NCBI GenBank assembly: GCA_963739005.1
Contig: CAVTYQ010000001.1
Coordinates: 248,001 to 312,000, forward strand
Origin: DASWJZ01 sp963739005
GTDB lineage: Bacteria > Pseudomonadota > Alphaproteobacteria > Rhizobiales > Afifellaceae
Length of the DNA stretch: 64,000 nucleotides
Direction: 5' to 3'
Shown: piece after piece, positions 61,329-64,000 of the stretch
Layout: every line of letters starts with the position of its first letter
Numbering within the stretch: the first letter of the stretch is position 1
The notes under the pieces: model-generated
Told to the model about the DNA's origin: nothing
What the model saw: the letters and a program-made list of their open reading frames with translations, nothing else
Database searches by the model: none
Position numbers and translations under genes: made by a program

Positions 61329-61892
61329 TCACAGGTGCATGCGGGCAGCAATATGGCCAGGGACCGCCAAACCGGCGGGAACCTTGAGCTGGCGCTTCTC
61401 GCGGTGGACCGGGGCGAAGCCGAGCCGCTGATAGAGCGGCAGCGCCGCAGGGTGGTCGAGCGTGCAGGTATTGACCCGGAGCGCCTTCGCGCCGCGCGAG
61501 AAGGCTTCCGCGACGGCCGAGCCGAGGAACCAGGGCCCGATCTTGAGACCGGTCCATTCCGGCATCAGGCCGAAATAGACGAGGCGGACGCTCAAAGGGT
61601 CGCTGCGGTCGAGCTCATAGTAGCCGGCCGGGGAGCCGTTGGCGTAGAGCACGAAGACCTCGATACCAACCGCATGGATTCGCTTGGAAAGCTCCACGTC
61701 CGACAGCGCCAGCCGCTCGACCCAGAGCCAGCTGCCGCCGACCGCACCGTAGAGATAGCGGTAGAAGTGTAGCGGGATGTTCTCCGCCTTCATCAAGGCA
61801 AGCCGGGGCGAGCGCGGCATCGCAGGCAGCTGGGCCGGCCGCGCCTCCATGGAAAGATAGGTCACCGTCGTCTCGACGACCGTCCCCTTCAT
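61329..61892 (-). CDS. GNAT family N-acetyltransferase
   Basis: A 187-residue acetyltransferase. LPEWTGLKIGPWFL is not the canonical Q-x-x-G-x-G loop but occupies the same place (FGLMPEWTGLKIGPWFLG); LYQRLGFAPVH is the C-terminal motif B. PLHFYRYLYGAVG near residue 40 identifies a recognisable subgroup. GGGGGAG precedes the ATG. It follows sseA by 9 bp and closes the cysK-alaX-sseA-GNAT run. Confidence 0.86.
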   Translation of the reverse strand: MKGTVVETTVTYLSMEARPAQLPAMPRSPRLALMKAENIPLHFYRYLYGAVGGSWLWVERLALSDVELSKRIHAVGIEVFVLYANGSPAGYYELDRSDPLSVRLVYFGLMPEWTGLKIGPWFLGSAVAEAFSRGAKALRVNTCTLDHPAALPLYQRLGFAPVHREKRQLKVPAGLAVPGHIAARMHL

Positions 61893-61901
61893 GGGCTCCC
61901 C

Positions 61902-62744
61902 CTAGGCCGGGCCCTTCGCGACCGGCGCGTCGGGGCGGGAGCCCCAGTCGGCCCACGAGCCGTCGTAGACGGCGACGTCATCCTTGCCGATCCGAGCGAG
62001 CGCGAAAAGGAGGGTCGCGGCGGTGATGCCGGAGCCACAGGTCGTTATCACGGGCGACGAGAGATCGACGCTAGCCGCTGCAAACAGCTCACGAATCCGA
62101 GCGGGCGGAACGAGGCGGCCGTTGCCGTCCGAAAGGGCGTCGTAGTGGAGGTTCCTGGCGCCCGGCATGTGGCCCGAGGGAAGCCCGGGGCGGGGCTCGG
62201 GAAGCTCGCCGCGAAAGCGGGGGGCGGAGCGGGCGTCGACGACGGTCTTGCCCTGCGCAAGGGCGGCCCGGACGTCGTCGAAATCGCGGACATGCTCGCG
62301 CGAAAACGAGGGCGCGAAGCGCGCGGGCATCGGCCGCGCGACGCCTGTCTCCTTCGGAAATCCTGCTTCATCCCAGGCCGGAAGGCCACCGTCCAACACC
62401 CTGACGTCCTTGGCTCCAAAGACCCGGAAAGTCCACCAGACCCTCGGCGCCGAGAAGAGCCCCAACCCGTCGTAGACGACGATCGTGTCCCGATCGGAAA
62501 GACCCAGCGCGCTGACAGCCTTGGCGAAGGCAGCCGGCTCAGGAAGCATGTGGGGGAGATCAGTCCCCAGGTCTGCGATCGCATCGATGTCGAAAAAGAC
62601 GGCGCCGGGGATGTGGCCGGCCAGGAACTCGGCCTTGGCGTCGCGACTCTGCGCCGGGAGATACCAGGAGCCGTCGACGACACGCACGCGCGGATCGCCG
62701 AGGTGGTCCTTCAGCCATTGCGGCGAGACCAGCAGGTCGCTCAT
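61902..62744 (-). CDS. sseA: 3-mercaptopyruvate sulfurtransferase
   Basis: Two-rhodanese-domain enzyme that moves sulfur from 3-mercaptopyruvate to thiols or cyanide. The 280-residue protein has an inactive N-terminal rhodanese domain (VRVVDGSWYLP, GHIPGAVFFDID) and a catalytic C-terminal domain with C236 in TCGSGITA; the GSG-T-A loop marks mercaptopyruvate rather than thiosulfate specificity. ATG overlaps the stop of the upstream editing gene. Sits with cysK, a cysteine-metabolism context. Confidence 0.95.
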   Translation of the reverse strand: MSDLLVSPQWLKDHLGDPRVRVVDGSWYLPAQSRDAKAEFLAGHIPGAVFFDIDAIADLGTDLPHMLPEPAAFAKAVSALGLSDRDTIVVYDGLGLFSAPRVWWTFRVFGAKDVRVLDGGLPAWDEAGFPKETGVARPMPARFAPSFSREHVRDFDDVRAALAQGKTVVDARSAPRFRGELPEPRPGLPSGHMPGARNLHYDALSDGNGRLVPPARIRELFAAASVDLSSPVITTCGSGITAATLLFALARIGKDDVAVYDGSWADWGSRPDAPVAKGPA

Positions 62745-63478
62745 GCGCTTCCTGTGAAGGCGAGCCGGATGCGGCGGTTCTGGCGGCCTTTCTTCTCGAT
62801 CTTGGCGACGGCAATCCCCCCGATCTCGGAGGTCGAGCGGACGTGCGTCCCGCCGCAGGGCTGGAGGTCGAGGGAGCCGTCCACGCCGATCGCCACGAGC
62901 CGTACTTTTCCGGTGCCCGTCGGCGGCTTCACGCTCATCGTGCGGATCAGCCCGGGATTGTCGGCGAGCTCTTGGTCGGTGATCCACATTGTGCTGATGG
63001 GATGGTCGGCGGCGACAAGCGCCATCAGGCGCTCGGTCAGCTCGTCCTTATCGACCACGCCGGCTTCGCTGATGTCGAAGTCAAGCCGGCTCTCGTCGGC
63101 GCCAATCGAGCCGCCGGTCACGGGGAAGGGCACCAGCGAGCAAAGAAGGTGGAGCGCCGTGTGCATGCGCATGTGGCGGTGCCGCCGCTCCCAGGCGATC
63201 TCGGCCAGCACCGGAATCCCAACCTTCGGCGGCTCGCCGGAGGCCGGCACGTGTACGATCTCGGTCTTGCCCTCGCCATAGACGGTCGCGGCGATCGGCA
63301 CGATCGCGCCGCCGGCGACGACCAGGCGGCCGGTGTCGCCCGGCTGACCGCCGCTTGCGGCGTAGAAGACGGTGCGGTCGAGAATGATCCCTCCCTGCTC
63401 GGAGTGAGCGACGACCTTCGACTCGCAGTCGCGCCGGTAGGAATCATCGCGAAAAAGCTGCAGCGTCTCGAAGGGCAT
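62741..63478 (-). CDS. Alanyl-tRNA editing protein (AlaX-like)
   Basis: Stand-alone editing domain that hydrolyses mischarged Ser- or Gly-tRNA(Ala). The 245-residue protein has FYAASGGQPGDTG, the zinc-binding HMRMHTALHLL (H-x3-H), and the C-terminal LQPCGGTHVRSTSEIG (C-x3-H). No alanyl-tRNA ligase domain. Start at ATG 63478, which overlaps the cysK stop (TGATG); stop overlaps sseA. Confidence 0.92.
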   Translation of the reverse strand: MPFETLQLFRDDSYRRDCESKVVAHSEQGGIILDRTVFYAASGGQPGDTGRLVVAGGAIVPIAATVYGEGKTEIVHVPASGEPPKVGIPVLAEIAWERRHRHMRMHTALHLLCSLVPFPVTGGSIGADESRLDFDISEAGVVDKDELTERLMALVAADHPISTMWITDQELADNPGLIRTMSVKPPTGTGKVRLVAIGVDGSLDLQPCGGTHVRSTSEIGGIAVAKIEKKGRQNRRIRLAFTGSA

Positions 63479-64000
63479 CAGTCGGTTTTCTCGAACGGCA
63501 CACTCACGTCGGAACGCTCCGAGAGCCACCCGGGCGCGGGTAGATCCTTGGAGCGGAGGAACGAGGGATTGAAAAGCTTCGACGCGTAGCGGCTGCCGTA
63601 ATCGCAAAGCACCGTGACGATCGTATGGCCGGGACCGAGAGCCTGCGCCATGCGGATGGCTCCGGCGACGTTGACGCCGGTCGAGCCGCCCATCACCAGG
63701 CCCTCCTCGACGAGTTCGAAGACCTGGGCGACGGATTCCGCGTCGGGAATTTCCCAGGCCATGTCGATCGGCGCGTCCTTGAGGTTGGCGGTGATCCGGC
63801 CCTGGCCGATCCCTTCGGTGATGGAGGAGCCTTCGGCTTTAAGCTCGCCGTGGGCATAGAAATTGTAGAGCGCCGCCCCGGGCACGTCGGCGAGTCCGAT
63901 CTTGATCGCGGCGTTCTTGCCCTTGAGGAACATGCCGACGCCGCCGAGCGTGCCGCCGGTTCCGACGGCCGAGACGAACGCGTCGACCTTGCCGCCGGTC
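63478..64000 (-). CDS. cysK: Cysteine synthase A, C-terminal part (runs off the window)
   Basis: PLP enzyme making cysteine from O-acetylserine and sulfide. The 173 or so visible residues include GGKVDAFVSAVGTGGTLGG, whose GTGGT loop binds the PLP phosphate, and EGLVMGGSTGVNVAGAIRMA. The lysine that binds PLP lies upstream of the window. It is the first gene of cysK-alaX-sseA-GNAT with overlapping or nearly touching ends throughout. Confidence 0.93.
   Translation of the reverse strand, partial: TGGKVDAFVSAVGTGGTLGGVGMFLKGKNAAIKIGLADVPGAALYNFYAHGELKAEGSSITEGIGQGRITANLKDAPIDMAWEIPDAESVAQVFELVEEGLVMGGSTGVNVAGAIRMAQALGPGHTIVTVLCDYGSRYASKLFNPSFLRSKDLPAPGWLSERSDVSVPFEKTD

Overview
The window is about 66% GC and almost entirely coding. 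It reads as a chromosomal segment of an alphaproteobacterium, most likely of the order Hyphomicrobiales (Rhizobiales). The evidence is gene content and order: rpoZ-rsh-DUF2062-pdxJ-acpS-lepB-rnc-era-recO; gatC/gatA/gatB with GNAT and small secreted genes between them; the block radA-cvpA-purF-SDR next to alr-dnaB and rplI-rpsR-rpsF; and fabD-fabG-acpP-fabF-mltG-yicC-gmk facing rsmA-pdxA-surA-lptD-lptG-lptF, with pepA-holC divergent. I see no rRNA, tRNA, CRISPR array, prophage or insertion sequence.

Layout. 1-3.5 kb: 3' end of smpB, a decayed DUF4160/DUF2442 pair, then on the minus strand a PrnB-like (DUF1864) gene, a family 5 uracil-DNA glycosylase and a NYN-domain protein. 3.6-13.9 kb: rpoZ, the ppGpp enzyme rsh, and a tightly overlapping run pdxJ-acpS-lepB-rnc-era. 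Between era and recO sits an accessory patch: a FitAB/VapBC toxin-antitoxin pair, a luciferase-like oxidoreductase and a BrnTA toxin-antitoxin pair. 13.9-21.5 kb: metal-dependent hydrolase, GST, and the split tRNA amidotransferase genes gatC-GNAT-gatA ... gatB with small secreted or unknown proteins between. 21.5-30.4 kb: DUF4864, guaA, an alpha/beta hydrolase, DUF2171, NnrU, panB, a YfgM-like protein, bamB and der. 30.4-40.3 kb, minus strand: SDR, purF, cvpA, radA, alr, dnaB, cyclopropane fatty acid synthase, rplI, rpsR, rpsF. 40.6-47 kb, plus strand: fatty-acid synthesis genes, mltG, yicC, gmk. 47-54.6 kb, minus strand: rsmA-pdxA-surA-lptD-lptG-lptF, the outer-membrane LPS export and assembly operon. 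54.8-57.3 kb: pepA, holC and an allene-oxide-cyclase-like secreted protein. 57.3-64 kb, minus strand: an ABC-F ATPase, an OmpA-family protein with Gln/Pro/Cys repeats, then GNAT, sseA, an alanyl-tRNA editing protein and cysK.

Most of this is housekeeping: translation quality control, stringent response, lipid and cell-envelope assembly, cofactor and nucleotide synthesis. The features that depart from routine are: (i) gatB carries a roughly 470-bp low-GC, codon-atypical segment that adds about 55 residues, including a Gly-Pro-rich stretch, in the middle of the C-terminal half; (ii) lptD is split by a single-base frameshift; (iii) DUF4160 is truncated and DUF2442 is frameshifted next to smpB; (iv) two toxin-antitoxin modules have palindromic operators laid over recognisable promoters, one apparently giving a leaderless toxin mRNA; (v) a 29-residue ORF with a strong ribosome-binding site lies upstream of gatB; (vi) the OmpA protein has four CPxGQECPP motifs separated by polyglutamine and basic blocks. 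I did not find a convincing wholly new multi-gene system.
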